Positions 34,704-44,800 are shown, counted from the stretch's first letter. The stretch: 64,000 bases of DNA from Candidatus Methanogranum gryphiswaldense (GCA_019262145.1 CP076745.1:431093-495092), one strand, 5' to 3'. Made by a program: numbers and translations. Notes: generated by a model not told the origin, from the letters alone.

Positions 34704-35381
34704 ATGCATATAATGGAAGGATATCTGCCGTGGGAATGGTGTTTGGTATGGTTTATCATCGCAATACCGTTCTTGTTCTTCGGCGCAAAGAAAATAATAA
34801 AGATCGTAAGGGAGCATCCCGAGCAGAAGATGACCGTAGCTCTTTCAGGAGCGTTCATATTTTTATTGTCATCTCTTAAATTGCCGTCCGTGACCGGGTC
34901 CAGTTCTCATCCGACTGGAACAGGTCTTTCAACCGTTCTTTACGGTGTCGCGTGCACATCGTTTCTATCGATCATAGTTCTGATATTTCAGGCACTCTTA
35001 TTAGCTCATGGCGGCCTCACAACACTTGGAGCGAATGTCGTTTCAATGGGTATCTTCGGTCCGGCATGTGGTTTCGGAGTCTGGTATGTTTTAAGGAAAA
35101 AGGCGCACGTCAGTATTCCAGTAGCTATGTTCTGCACAGCGGCCATTGCAGATTTCATGACCTATGTAGCAACTTCATTCCAGCTTACACTCGCATACCA
35201 TGATGTAGGGTTTGCAACTGCATTCACTGAGTTCCTTACGACATTTGCGATCACCCAGATCCCATTGTCCATAGTGGAGGGAATAATATTCGCAATGTTT
35301 GCAATGTATCTCATGAACAATAAGCCTGAGATATTCGGGGAATCGGTCGGAGAAGAGAAGGTCAATTCGGAGGTATGTTGA
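34704..35381 (+). CDS. cbiM: Cobalt ECF transporter substrate-capture subunit CbiM
   Basis: 225 residues, about seven TM segments. The N-terminal 'MHIMEGYLP' supplies the amino group and histidine that coordinate Co(II), and the conserved 'SSHPTGTGLSTVLYG' loop supplies a further histidine. It is followed by cbiN only (1-bp overlap), with no CbiQ or CbiO in this unit. CbiMN pairs are known to retain some cobalt uptake without the ATPase module, or they may borrow the CbiQ/CbiO of the next operon. Protein sequence is very close to the CbiM part of the fusion at 36018, so this is a duplication. Confidence 0.93.
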   Translation: MHIMEGYLPWEWCLVWFIIAIPFLFFGAKKIIKIVREHPEQKMTVALSGAFIFLLSSLKLPSVTGSSSHPTGTGLSTVLYGVACTSFLSIIVLIFQALLLAHGGLTTLGANVVSMGIFGPACGFGVWYVLRKKAHVSIPVAMFCTAAIADFMTYVATSFQLTLAYHDVGFATAFTEFLTTFAITQIPLSIVEGIIFAMFAMYLMNNKPEIFGESVGEEKVNSEVC

Positions 35382-35728
35382 TGGAAAAGAAAAATCATAA
35401 ATATGTTTACATCGCGGGATTTGGGATAATCGCACTGTTGGTGTTATGCACGTTGGCGATCGGTGCTAACAATGGTTCCGAATTCGGCGGATCGGACGAT
35501 CAAGGTGGCAGTGTCATCGAGGAAGTAAGCGATAGTTTCGATGGGCCTTGGTGGAATGGCATCTATGGTGATTATGAGATCCCCGGAGAGACCGAGAGCA
35601 TGTTGTTTGCTCTGCAGGCAGCCATTGGAGCGATAATTATCGGATTTTTCATCGGATATGTTTATCGTGGAAAGCGTGACGAGAAGATCAATTTGAAATC
35701 TGAGAAGGAAGACAAAGTAAAAGAGTGA
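35381..35728 (+). CDS. cbiN: Cobalt transporter auxiliary subunit CbiN
   Basis: 115 residues: two TM helices (about 7-27 and 75-95) around an extracytoplasmic loop with 'EFGGSDDQGGSVIEE' and 'GPWWNGIYGDYEIP', characteristic of CbiN. CbiN assists metal loading into CbiM. ATG 35381 overlaps the cbiM stop (TGATG) with GGAGG at good distance, so the earlier ATG 35375 is less likely. The charged C-terminal tail is Lys/Glu-rich. Confidence 0.9.
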   Translation: MEKKNHKYVYIAGFGIIALLVLCTLAIGANNGSEFGGSDDQGGSVIEEVSDSFDGPWWNGIYGDYEIPGETESMLFALQAAIGAIIIGFFIGYVYRGKRDEKINLKSEKEDKVKE

Positions 35729-35915
35729 CCTTCTTTTGAAACCATTTCCAATTCTTTATTTATGTATTATTGATGTAAATATTGATTATTAATTTTATTA
35801 CATTTTATCAATGCGGATTTTATTTATTGGGATAATATTTGACATAATAGTGTGCAATGATCTGTATGTTAATATTTTTGAAAGATTCATATGTTAAATT
35901 TATGCTTAAATAACA

Positions 35916-35959
35916 ATTGGACAAATATACCAATAAATACATTGGCGTTATACTCCAAT
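35916..35959 (+). promoter_or_regulatory. Two tandem ATTGG-N9-CCAAT operators before cbiMNQ
   Basis: Site 1 is ATTGGACAAATATACCAAT (35916-35934), covering the TATA-like centre; site 2 is ATTGGCGTTATACTCCAAT (35941-35959). Both are perfect 5-bp inverted repeats with a 9-bp centre, and their starts are 25 bp apart. The rest of the 35729-36017 gap is AT-rich with a possible AAGATC/GATCTT stem (35960-35987) in the leader and no gene. Confidence 0.72.
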
Positions 35960-36017
35960 AAGATCCGATATAGCATTGCCTGATCTTTAGAATGTTGCTG
36001 TTCAGAGAGGAAACAAA

Positions 36018-37838
36018 ATGCACATAATGGAAGGATATCTACCGTGGGAATGGTGCGTCGTATGGTACGCGATAGCTCTGCCTGTATTGATCTACGGAGC
36101 ATGGAAGATAGTAAAGATCGTCCGTGAACATCCTGACCAGAAGATGATAGTGGCTCTTTCCGGAGCATTCATCTTTCTTCTATCTTCTTTGAAATTGCCA
36201 TCTGTGACAGGTTCCAGTTCTCATCCTACGGGAACTGGTCTTTCCACTGTACTTTACGGTGTTGCCTGCACTTCATTCCTATCTGTTATCGTTCTGTTGT
36301 TTCAGGCCCTTCTTCTGGCACATGGCGGCCTCACTACGCTTGGTGCAAATGTCGTGTCGATGGGCATAATCGGTCCCTTCGTGGGATTTGCAGTATGGCG
36401 TCTTCTCAGAGGTCCGGTCGGAATGAAAATAGCCACTGCGATGTTCTTCACCGCTGTGGTTGCCGACATGGTGACATACATATTCACATCATTCGAATTG
36501 GCACTCGCTTATCCTGGAACGGATTTTTTCAATTCTTTCATCGAATATCTCAGCGTCTTTGCGGTGACACAGATACCGCTTGCAATAATCGAGGGAATAA
36601 TATTCTCAATGTTCGCCGTATATCTGGCAAATAACAGGCCAGAGGTATTCGGCGATATCACCGAGAAGGATCTTATTACTAAAGATAAACGTAAAAAGGT
36701 ATCTTCCAGAAGGATATATTTTGCAGGATTTGCGGTTATTGCATCCATTGTGGTGGTCGCACTTGTATATGGTTTGATGACCGGTGCGGATTTCGGAGGT
36801 ACAGATGATGCAGGCGGGAGTATAATCGATGCTTCTGGAACATTCGACGGCCCATGGTGGAACGGCCTCTTTGGAGATTTTGAATTATCGGATATTCAGG
36901 AGAAGTTGTTATTCCTTCTTCAGGGCATTATTGGACTTGCCGTTATAGTGTATTTCTTGAATCATGTTAGAGTTTCAAGGAGGAGGGCGCAGGGACTTCC
37001 GACAGGTAAGCGCGGAGGCGTCTCGGAGCAGGTCCAAATGGACACTCTCGCATATAGTTCCAGAATGGTGGGATGGTCTCCTTTGGGTAAGATGTTCCTC
37101 ATTCTTTCACTGATCGTGGTGGGATTATTGACGAACAGCATTATCGTGCCTGTTTGCACTTTGATCATAGGTCTGATCCTCATGGCCTATTCTACAAATT
37201 TCAAGATCCCATCGTTGATAGCTCTGGCAATCGGTGAAGCGATCCTTATCATGATCATCGGATGCGGCATGATATCGATAATGGGAAAGACATCAGACCC
37301 AGCCCTATGGGATACGAATATACTTTGGTTCCATATCCACATGACAGAGGCCAGTTTCAATCAGGCTTGGTTGGTATTTTTAAGGGCTATTGCAGGTGTG
37401 ACCTTGATGTTGTCATTTGCGACCTCTACCCCGATACCTCATCTGGCACAGGCATTGCGTCAGATAAGGATACCAAAGGAGATCACGGAGATCATGGTCC
37501 TCATATACAGGTATTCTTTCCTTCTTCTCGAAAGGATGCAGACAATGAGGTCTGCGGCCGATTGTCGTCTGGGATTCGCGGGATTCATAAGGTCCTTCAA
37601 GACCACCGCGGGTATAGCGATCGGCGTGTTCTCATCATCTATGGAGATCGGAGATAAGGCACAGTGCGCATTGGATTGCAGGAATTATTCCGGTACATTC
37701 CCTGTATTCAGGGTCCCACGCAAGATATCTGTTCCATGGGTGATATTCTCGCTCATACTGGCTGTTGTATTGTTAGTGTTCGGATTGTATTCGGTCGGTT
37801 GGATCAATATGTCCGATGTATTCTTCGGTAAGGTGTGA
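36018..37838 (+). CDS. cbiMNQ: CbiM-CbiN-CbiQ fusion, cobalt ECF transporter
   Basis: 606 residues joining three normally separate subunits: CbiM (1-212, 'MHIMEGYLP' and 'SSHPTGTGLS' intact), CbiN (231-318, 'FGGTDDAGGSII' and 'GPWWNGLFGDFEL'), and CbiQ, the T-component (about 335-606). CbiQ keeps the two coupling-helix arginine motifs in altered form ('SAADCRLGF' and 'ALDCRNYSG'). A charged linker (213-230) joins M to N, and a basic linker ('RVSRRRAQGLPTGKRGG') joins N to Q. Two CbiO genes follow directly. The ORF is intact and the stop overlaps the intergenic start of cbiO, so the fusion is real in this assembly. Confidence 0.93.
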   Translation: MHIMEGYLPWEWCVVWYAIALPVLIYGAWKIVKIVREHPDQKMIVALSGAFIFLLSSLKLPSVTGSSSHPTGTGLSTVLYGVACTSFLSVIVLLFQALLLAHGGLTTLGANVVSMGIIGPFVGFAVWRLLRGPVGMKIATAMFFTAVVADMVTYIFTSFELALAYPGTDFFNSFIEYLSVFAVTQIPLAIIEGIIFSMFAVYLANNRPEVFGDITEKDLITKDKRKKVSSRRIYFAGFAVIASIVVVALVYGLMTGADFGGTDDAGGSIIDASGTFDGPWWNGLFGDFELSDIQEKLLFLLQGIIGLAVIVYFLNHVRVSRRRAQGLPTGKRGGVSEQVQMDTLAYSSRMVGWSPLGKMFLILSLIVVGLLTNSIIVPVCTLIIGLILMAYSTNFKIPSLIALAIGEAILIMIIGCGMISIMGKTSDPALWDTNILWFHIHMTEASFNQAWLVFLRAIAGVTLMLSFATSTPIPHLAQALRQIRIPKEITEIMVLIYRYSFLLLERMQTMRSAADCRLGFAGFIRSFKTTAGIAIGVFSSSMEIGDKAQCALDCRNYSGTFPVFRVPRKISVPWVIFSLILAVVLLVFGLYSVGWINMSDVFFGKV

Positions 37839-37840
37839 TC

Positions 37841-38989
37841 ATGGTTTCGGAATTCATCTTCGAGACCAAGGGATTGGTGCATGCATACAACAACAGCAAG
37901 AAGGATTCCATAAAGGACATCAGCATAAAGATAAGAAAGGGAAAGAAAACGATCCTTCTGGGTGCAAACGGAACAGGAAAGTCCACTTTGTTCTATCATT
38001 TCAACGGCGTCTTCAAACCAAAGGAAGGTTCGGTTTATTACAACGGTGAACCGCTAAGTTATGAGAAGGAGGACCTCAAGAAACTTCGTTCAGAGGTTGC
38101 GGTGGTGCTACAGAATCCCGACGATCAGATATTTTCTGCCACGGTGGAAGAGGACGTCGCATTCGGTCTTCTGAATATGGATATGCCTCACGATGAGGTG
38201 GATAAGCGCATAGATGAGGTACTTTTCATCGTTGGGTTATCGGATTGCAGGATGAAACCAACTCAGCAGTTATCTTATGGACAGAGGAAGAGGATAGCGT
38301 TCGCGGGCGCATTGGCCACAAGACCGAAGGTACTGATACTCGATGAACCGACGGCAGGGTTAGACCCGCAGATGGCACAGGAGATCATGGAGATCGCAGA
38401 TCAATTGCATCATCTGGGCACAGACGTGATAATCTCCACCCATGATGTAGACCTGGCCTATGCTTGGGCTGACGAGATACACGTCCTTCGCAATGGTACT
38501 TTGGTATATTCTGGCGATTCTGAGGGATTCTATTCTGATCCGGTCCAGGTATCAATGTCAGGATTGATGCCACCGTCAATGTTCGCCATAAATGTGAACA
38601 TTGCTGCCGTGGATGGAAGACATTCAGATCCTTACCCGCGTACAAGGGCACAACTTCTTAGCAAGATGTCCTCAAAAGATGTCAAAACGGGTACGGTATT
38701 CACAATGTCCGTGGTGGATTTCATTGATCAAGAAATGGTCGACAAGATATTGCAGAAGGCAGGGGATAATGCTGCGGTAGGAATATTCGGTACGGACGCA
38801 AGGAAGTTGGCATTCGAGGCCGGATTGAGACTGGATTATGTTTTCAACGGAGTGGAGAATTGCATAATAGAAGCTCTTCTTGGGAGCAATGCAGTGATAA
38901 TACACGACAGTTCTGTCAAGGATATGATCATACAAAAGATATCCGATATCAGAAAATTCGGTGTCAATATTTGCACGGATGGTGACTGA
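37841..38989 (+). CDS. cbiO: Cobalt ECF transporter ATPase CbiO, first copy, extended
   Basis: 382 residues, about 100 longer than a typical CbiO. The ATPase core has Walker A 'LLGANGTGKST' (39-49), Q-loop 'VLQNPDDQIFSATVEEDVAFG', signature 'LSYGQRKR', Walker B 'VLILDEPTAGLD' and the switch 'ISTHDVDLA'. After 'MPPSMFAIN' comes an extra domain of about 120 residues containing 'GIFGTDARKLAFEAGL' and 'YVFNGVENCIIEALLG', shared with the second CbiO. ATG 37841 is used; GTG 37835 would overlap the fusion gene. The two ATPases probably form a heterodimer under the CbiQ domain. Confidence 0.92.
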   Translation: MVSEFIFETKGLVHAYNNSKKDSIKDISIKIRKGKKTILLGANGTGKSTLFYHFNGVFKPKEGSVYYNGEPLSYEKEDLKKLRSEVAVVLQNPDDQIFSATVEEDVAFGLLNMDMPHDEVDKRIDEVLFIVGLSDCRMKPTQQLSYGQRKRIAFAGALATRPKVLILDEPTAGLDPQMAQEIMEIADQLHHLGTDVIISTHDVDLAYAWADEIHVLRNGTLVYSGDSEGFYSDPVQVSMSGLMPPSMFAINVNIAAVDGRHSDPYPRTRAQLLSKMSSKDVKTGTVFTMSVVDFIDQEMVDKILQKAGDNAAVGIFGTDARKLAFEAGLRLDYVFNGVENCIIEALLGSNAVIIHDSSVKDMIIQKISDIRKFGVNICTDGD

Positions 38990-38991
38990 GT

Positions 38992-40146
38992 TTGGAAGAA
39001 TACATCCTTGAAACAAAGAAACTTTCCTTCTTTTACAAGGGGCGGGAAAAAGCAGCTCTTGAAAATATCGATATCAAGATAAAACGTGGTGTGAAGACCG
39101 TGCTTCTCGGAGCGAACGGAGCTGGAAAATCAACACTGTTCTATCATTTCAACGGCGTATATGAGCCATCCACAGGTCTCGTATATTATGACGGTAAACC
39201 TATGAGTTACAGGAGAAAGGCCTTGAGGAAACTTCGTTCTGAGGTGGCCGTCGTTCTGCAGAATCCCGATGACCAGATATTCTGTTCAACGGTCGAGGAG
39301 GATATTGCGTTCGGTCCTAAGAACATGGGGTTATCTGAAGAGGAGATAGGAGATCGTGTAGATGAGGCACTTTTTCAAACGGGTATGACCATGTTGAGAA
39401 AACAGGGAACACTCAGGTTGTCTTATGGACAGAGGAAAAGGCTCATACTGGCGGGGGCGATAGCCATGAGGCCGAAGCTGCTCATACTTGATGAACCGAC
39501 TGCTGGATTGGATCCACAGATGGCCCATGAGATCATGGAATTGGCAGATCAGTTGCATCATATGGGCACGACAGTCGTCATATCTACGCACGATGTGGAT
39601 CTGGCCTATGCTTGGGCCGATGAGATCAATGTTCTGCGCATGAGTAAACTCATATATTCTGGTAATTCTGAAGAATTCTATGCAGATCCAAAACTTGTGC
39701 ATATGGCAGGTTTGATGCCGCCATCCATGTACAGCATAAACAAGAATTATGCCATTATGGTCTCTGGTAAGGACATGCCCTATCCAAGGACCCTGCCCGA
39801 ACTTGTCAGTAAGGTGTCGAAAGAAAAGAAGGTGCCGGGGAAGCTAGTTATAATTTCGGTCAAGGATTCATTGACAGAAGAGGATATGGGGCATGCCAAG
39901 GATCTCGCAGGTGATGTACGCATCGGTGTATACGGTACGGCAGCCAGAAAGGCAGTTTTCAGAGGAAAGTTGTTCTCAGATTACGTATTCAACGGTATCG
40001 ATAATTGTCTCATCGAGAATGTCAAGGGCAACAATTCCATACTATGTTGTGAGGATCGGATGGTAGGGATCGTTCTTGATAGATTGAAGCGGCTCGATGA
40101 ATTCGGATGTTCTGTAGAATCCGAGATAATCGATCTCGGGAATTGA
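38992..40146 (+). CDS. cbiO2: Cobalt ECF transporter ATPase CbiO, second copy, extended
   Basis: 384 residues, same organisation as the first copy: Walker A 'LLGANGAGKST', 'VLQNPDDQIFCSTVEEDIAFG', 'LSYGQRKR', 'LLILDEPTAGLD', then the same C-terminal extension ('GVYGTAARKAVFRGKL', 'YVFNGIDNCLIENVKG'). The start is TTG 38992, 2 bp after the upstream stop; the N-terminus 'MEEYILETKKLSFFYKG' matches the family. Nucleotide identity to the first copy is high in the core and lower in the extension. End of the cobalt operon. Confidence 0.92.
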   Translation: MEEYILETKKLSFFYKGREKAALENIDIKIKRGVKTVLLGANGAGKSTLFYHFNGVYEPSTGLVYYDGKPMSYRRKALRKLRSEVAVVLQNPDDQIFCSTVEEDIAFGPKNMGLSEEEIGDRVDEALFQTGMTMLRKQGTLRLSYGQRKRLILAGAIAMRPKLLILDEPTAGLDPQMAHEIMELADQLHHMGTTVVISTHDVDLAYAWADEINVLRMSKLIYSGNSEEFYADPKLVHMAGLMPPSMYSINKNYAIMVSGKDMPYPRTLPELVSKVSKEKKVPGKLVIISVKDSLTEEDMGHAKDLAGDVRIGVYGTAARKAVFRGKLFSDYVFNGIDNCLIENVKGNNSILCCEDRMVGIVLDRLKRLDEFGCSVESEIIDLGN

Positions 40147-40218
40147 TCCTTTTTCAGTTTTCTTTATCTACTGTCAATACGTTTTACATATGTCTAATTG
40201 GTTTTAGACGGGTGTCGT

Positions 40219-41589
40219 ATGAGTTTCATTGGAAGAAGATCGGAACAGAGATTGCTTGAGGATGAATATTCACGTCAAGGCAGCAGCTTTGTCGTCGTTT
40301 CAGGTGTACGCAGGGTCGGTAAGACCGCGTTGGTTCGCAGATTCATAGAAGGAAAGGATTCGTTCTATTACCTTGCGAGAGAAGAGACACTGTCATCTAA
40401 TCTCCGCCGTTTTCTGAATGAGATTTCTGAGAGAACAAAAAAAGAAGATCAAAGCAAAGATTGGAAAACTGCATTTTCGGAATTGGTTCCGCGTCCAAAA
40501 TCTAAACTGGTCATAGTTATCGATGATTTTCATCTTCTTGCTTCCGCAGACGGAAGTATCCTGCCTATCATAAAAGAGGCATGGAATAAGAAAATGGGCG
40601 GAAACAATGTTATGTTCATACTCTGCGGTACAGAGACCGGATTGATGAATGAGCAGGCCCTTAAAGATTATTCAGAGATCTATTCATGTTGCACTGTGAA
40701 CATTCAGCTTAAGCCGTTGAGCTTCTTTGAGATATCGAATGCGTTCGGCGACCTATCTTTCAAGGAAGCAGTAGAATTGTATACGGTCACAGGTGGAATA
40801 CCAAAGTACGTTGAGATCCTAGAGGACGGAGAATTGAGAAAGAGTCTGGTAAAAAATGTTCTGGGAAGGAACGGGCCTCTTCACGATGAACCCGAATTCA
40901 TCCTTAGATCCGAGGTTAGGGAGCTTTCTTATTACATGTCCATAATGGAATCCATTGCATCAGGCAATCGTTTGATAGGCGATATAGCGAAATCCATCAA
41001 TGTACAATCGAAGATACTCAGTCCTTATCTAGGGGTCCTTGAGGAAATAGGCATGATAGAAAGGGAATTACCCTTTGCTGAGAAAGATAAGAAACGTAGC
41101 AGGATGGGGCAGTATCGCATAAAGGATGGTTTCATAGAGTTCTGGTTCAGATTTGTGTATCCCTTCAAGGATTCATTGGACGCAGGCGATGATACGTTGG
41201 CAAAAGAGGAATTGAAAGATCATTTCTCTGAGAGTTTCGTATCTGCAAGATACGATGATGTGTGTATTGAGATCTTTGGTAATATAAGCGAGAAGATCGG
41301 AATGAAGGGTGTAAATGCGAGCCGTTATTGGAACAGTAAGAGCACCATAGGTCTTGTTGCTGCAGATGATAAGAATAAGGTCATTTTTGCCGCAGATTGC
41401 TATTATTCCAAGGAAGAGGTTCAGTTGTCTGCACTGAGTGATCTTGTAAAGAAATGTTCAGAGAGTAAGGACATGGTTGGATACAAGGTCATCAACGGTC
41501 TCTTTTCAAGGTCTGGATTTAGTGATGAACTTGTAAAAGAGGCACGTGGTAGCGGAACCGTACTCATAAACAAGATGAAGGTCGTATAA
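40219..41589 (+). CDS. Archaeal ATPase with DUF234 C-terminal domain
   Basis: 456 residues. AAA-type archaeal ATPase family: Walker A 'SGVRRVGKTALVRRF' (residues 28-42), Walker B 'VIVIDDFHLL', sensor region 'FILCGTETGLM'. A winged-helix segment follows ('ISERT'-independent; around residues 260-290), then the DUF234 region ('DGFIEFWFRFVYPFKDSL'), which has an endonuclease-like fold. These proteins are common, often in multiple copies, in archaea and some bacteria; function is not settled. It stands alone between the cobalt operon and a surface protein and is followed by a clear terminator. Its start is ATG 40219. Confidence 0.85.
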   Translation: MSFIGRRSEQRLLEDEYSRQGSSFVVVSGVRRVGKTALVRRFIEGKDSFYYLAREETLSSNLRRFLNEISERTKKEDQSKDWKTAFSELVPRPKSKLVIVIDDFHLLASADGSILPIIKEAWNKKMGGNNVMFILCGTETGLMNEQALKDYSEIYSCCTVNIQLKPLSFFEISNAFGDLSFKEAVELYTVTGGIPKYVEILEDGELRKSLVKNVLGRNGPLHDEPEFILRSEVRELSYYMSIMESIASGNRLIGDIAKSINVQSKILSPYLGVLEEIGMIERELPFAEKDKKRSRMGQYRIKDGFIEFWFRFVYPFKDSLDAGDDTLAKEELKDHFSESFVSARYDDVCIEIFGNISEKIGMKGVNASRYWNSKSTIGLVAADDKNKVIFAADCYYSKEEVQLSALSDLVKKCSESKDMVGYKVINGLFSRSGFSDELVKEARGSGTVLINKMKVV

Positions 41590-41611
41590 ATCTAATAACA
41601 ATTAGATACAC

Positions 41612-41635
41612 GGACACAATGGAAACATTGTGTCC
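41612..41635 (+). terminator. 10-bp stem with GAAA loop
   Basis: GGACACAATG-GAAA-CATTGTGTCC, a perfect stem with a GNRA loop, 22 bp after the ATPase stop and followed by a moderately T-rich region. Probable terminator. Confidence 0.65.
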
Positions 41636-41878
41636 TCAACCACTATTTTATGAATATAAATGTATAAAGACATCCAATTGTACGTAATTCATTTTTTGAA
41701 ATTGTAAGAATCATTCTTTTGTTTGTGTTGGCTCTATTTATCGTGTTTTGTAATTGTTGAAGAGAATCGATCGAGTGGATGGGTATTAAATACGTTACAA
41801 TGGTGTGTCTTTGTTAATAAATCTCGTCATATCAGGCCATTCCCGATATTGAACAAAGATATACTCAGAGGCATTCAT

Positions 41879-44800
41879 ATGGTCAATCCAAAAAAAGGCA
41901 CGGTAGTTAGATCTTCATCCTTTACATCAGGCAGAAAAAAAGCAATGGTGTTTCTTGTTGCACTAATTTCTTGTGCTGTTTTTGCCAATGTTTTGATCGA
42001 TGATAGTGATGTTTCGTCAGCAGATGATTCTGCAGGAAGCATATTCGATGTTGATGGTGTGGAATATAAGGTGATAAGTGATTCGAATGTAGAAATAGTG
42101 GACATTTCTGATGATTTGTCAGCTCTTACAATAAATTCTACAGTTACGAATACGACATGGGAATGGTATCATTGGGTAAGTAAAACTTACAACATAACAA
42201 GTGCTGCGGACGATGCTTTTGTTTACGGGGAGAGTCTCACTTCAATTACTGTTTCAGGAAATACCAACTTCTCTTCTGCTGATGGGATCCTGTACAATTC
42301 TAGCGGAAGTGAATTATTATGTTATCCAATGGCAAAGGCCGGGACATCATACAGTATTCCTACTACGGTCAGTGGCATTGGGCCATATGCGTTCTGTGGA
42401 TGCGATAATCTGGAGACCGTGACTATTGGGTCAAATGTGAATTCGATGGGAGATTATGCATTCTATAACTGCGAGAATATCGAGACCGTGACCATCGGTT
42501 CTGGTCTGACTACGATAGGTAACTATGCATTCTACGACTGTAATGATATGGGTACATTGATCGTGGATTCGAACATCACCACCATAGGCAGCTATGCATT
42601 CTACGAATGTGAGGATCTCTACACAGCCAAAATAGGCTCTGACGTGGTCTTAGAAACGGGAATGGTCAAAATAAGTCCAAGCGTAACGATGATCGGTAGT
42701 TATTCTTTCAGTGAATGCGACAAGATCCAAAATCTGCAAATCGGTGTGCCGATCGGTACCAGCGCAATAACGATCGGTGACAATGCCTTCTACGATTGTG
42801 ACGATCTGACGAATGTTGTCATGGGATGCAGTGTCCAGATCATAGGGGACGATTCATTCCACAATTGTGTCAGTTTGAAGGCTGTCGTTATCCCCACCAG
42901 TGTTTCAAAGATCGGCAGTCACGCATTCATATCCACATCGTTGAAGGCGGTAGCGATACCGTCCACCACCAATGTGAGTTCTTCGGCTTTTGATCTTACA
43001 CTTCTAGGCGGTCCCTGGGAGATATACTACGGTGGAGACCATATAATGGCTGCCGTATTGAGTTGCGGTTCCACTTATGATCTGGGTAGTGACAATCACT
43101 ATACTTTGACAGTCGTTCCTGAGACAGGATATGGCATCAACAGCTACGTCTATACAGGTGATTCCTCGGACATCAGCAGAGTTGGAGATACCAACGTTTG
43201 GAATATCTCCTCAGGTTCGATGAGTGCAGGCGGGCACAAGGTCACGTTCACTACAGGAGTATTGAGTTACAACATAACCACGAGCGTTCAGAACGGTACC
43301 ATCTCTCCAAGTGTGACCTTGAATTATGGAGGTAGTGCCACGATCGCATATTCCTCATCAATAGGTTACCATTTAGTTTCTGTTATTGTCGATGGGGTCC
43401 TGGTGACGGGGCACGATTCTTCTTACACATTTAACAATGTGACAGCAAACCATACTATCTCTGTTGTTTATTCTGTTGATACCTATGTAGTGACCTTGGA
43501 CAAGGATGCCCATGTCTCCAATATATCATATTCATTGAATGATGGGGCCTTACAGAATTATACCGTGCCATTAAGTTTGAAATATGGTGATAAACTGAGC
43601 ATAGTTGCCACGACAGATCCAGGATATCATTTCGTGCAATGGGCGACAGGTGTTACGGCCAATCCGTTAGTGATCGCTAGTGTAAACGCAAACATCAATT
43701 ATGTCGCGACATCGTCAATAGACACGTTTACTGTTACCTTGAATAAAGATGCCAATATCTCCAGCATCGTGTATACTTTGAACGGTGGTACGACGCAAAC
43801 CTATGTTTCACCAATTAGTGTCAGCCATGGTGACAATCTCAATTTGTACGCAACATCTGGTACAGGATATCATTTCGTGCAATGGGCGACAGGTGTTACG
43901 GATAATCCACTGACGATCCATGATGTCACAGCTAATATCACATATACCGCGACATCTTCGATTGATACCTTCACTGTAACTCTCAACAAAGATGCTCACG
44001 TATCTTCAATGGCCTATACTTTGAACGGCTCTTCACATAATTACACTGTGCCTTTCACCGTTAATTACGGTGACGTTCTGATCCTTACAGCTTCATTGGA
44101 TACCGGGTATTTCTTTGTCCAATGGGCGACAGGTGTTACGGCCAATCCATTGACGATCAGCTCTGTTAACTCCAATATCAATTATACGGCAACCTCATCA
44201 AAGGAGGTTTTGACTGTTACGTTGAATAAGGACGATCATATTTCTGGCATCACTTATACAGTGAATGGTGGAGCATCACAGACGTATACTGCACAATTCA
44301 CTGTTAATTACGGTGATGATCTCAAGATCACCGCCTCAGTTGATCCAGGATATAATTTCATACAATGGGCACCAGGTGTAACTTCCAATCCACTGACGAT
44401 AACAGACGTTACTTCCAATATTAGCTACACTGCGATATCGCATGTAGAAAATTTGACCATCACAGTAAGCAAGGATGCTCACGTCTCCAGTATAACATAT
44501 ACAGTGAATGGCGGAGCATCACAGACCTATATTGCGCCTTTCACTGTGGATTACGGTGACAATGTTCTGATAACAGCTAATATGGAGACTGGGTATTATT
44601 TCCTTGCATGGTCCGGTACTATTGTCAGTACGACCAATCCGTTGCCGATAAATGTGGTAACGGACGTGAACATAAGTGCAACATCTTCGATGCATGTATT
44701 CACTATCTCATTGGATAAGGATGCCCACGTTTCCAGTATAACGTATAAGGTAAATGGTGGAGCCTCACAGACATACACTGCACCCTTCAATGTGAGTTAC

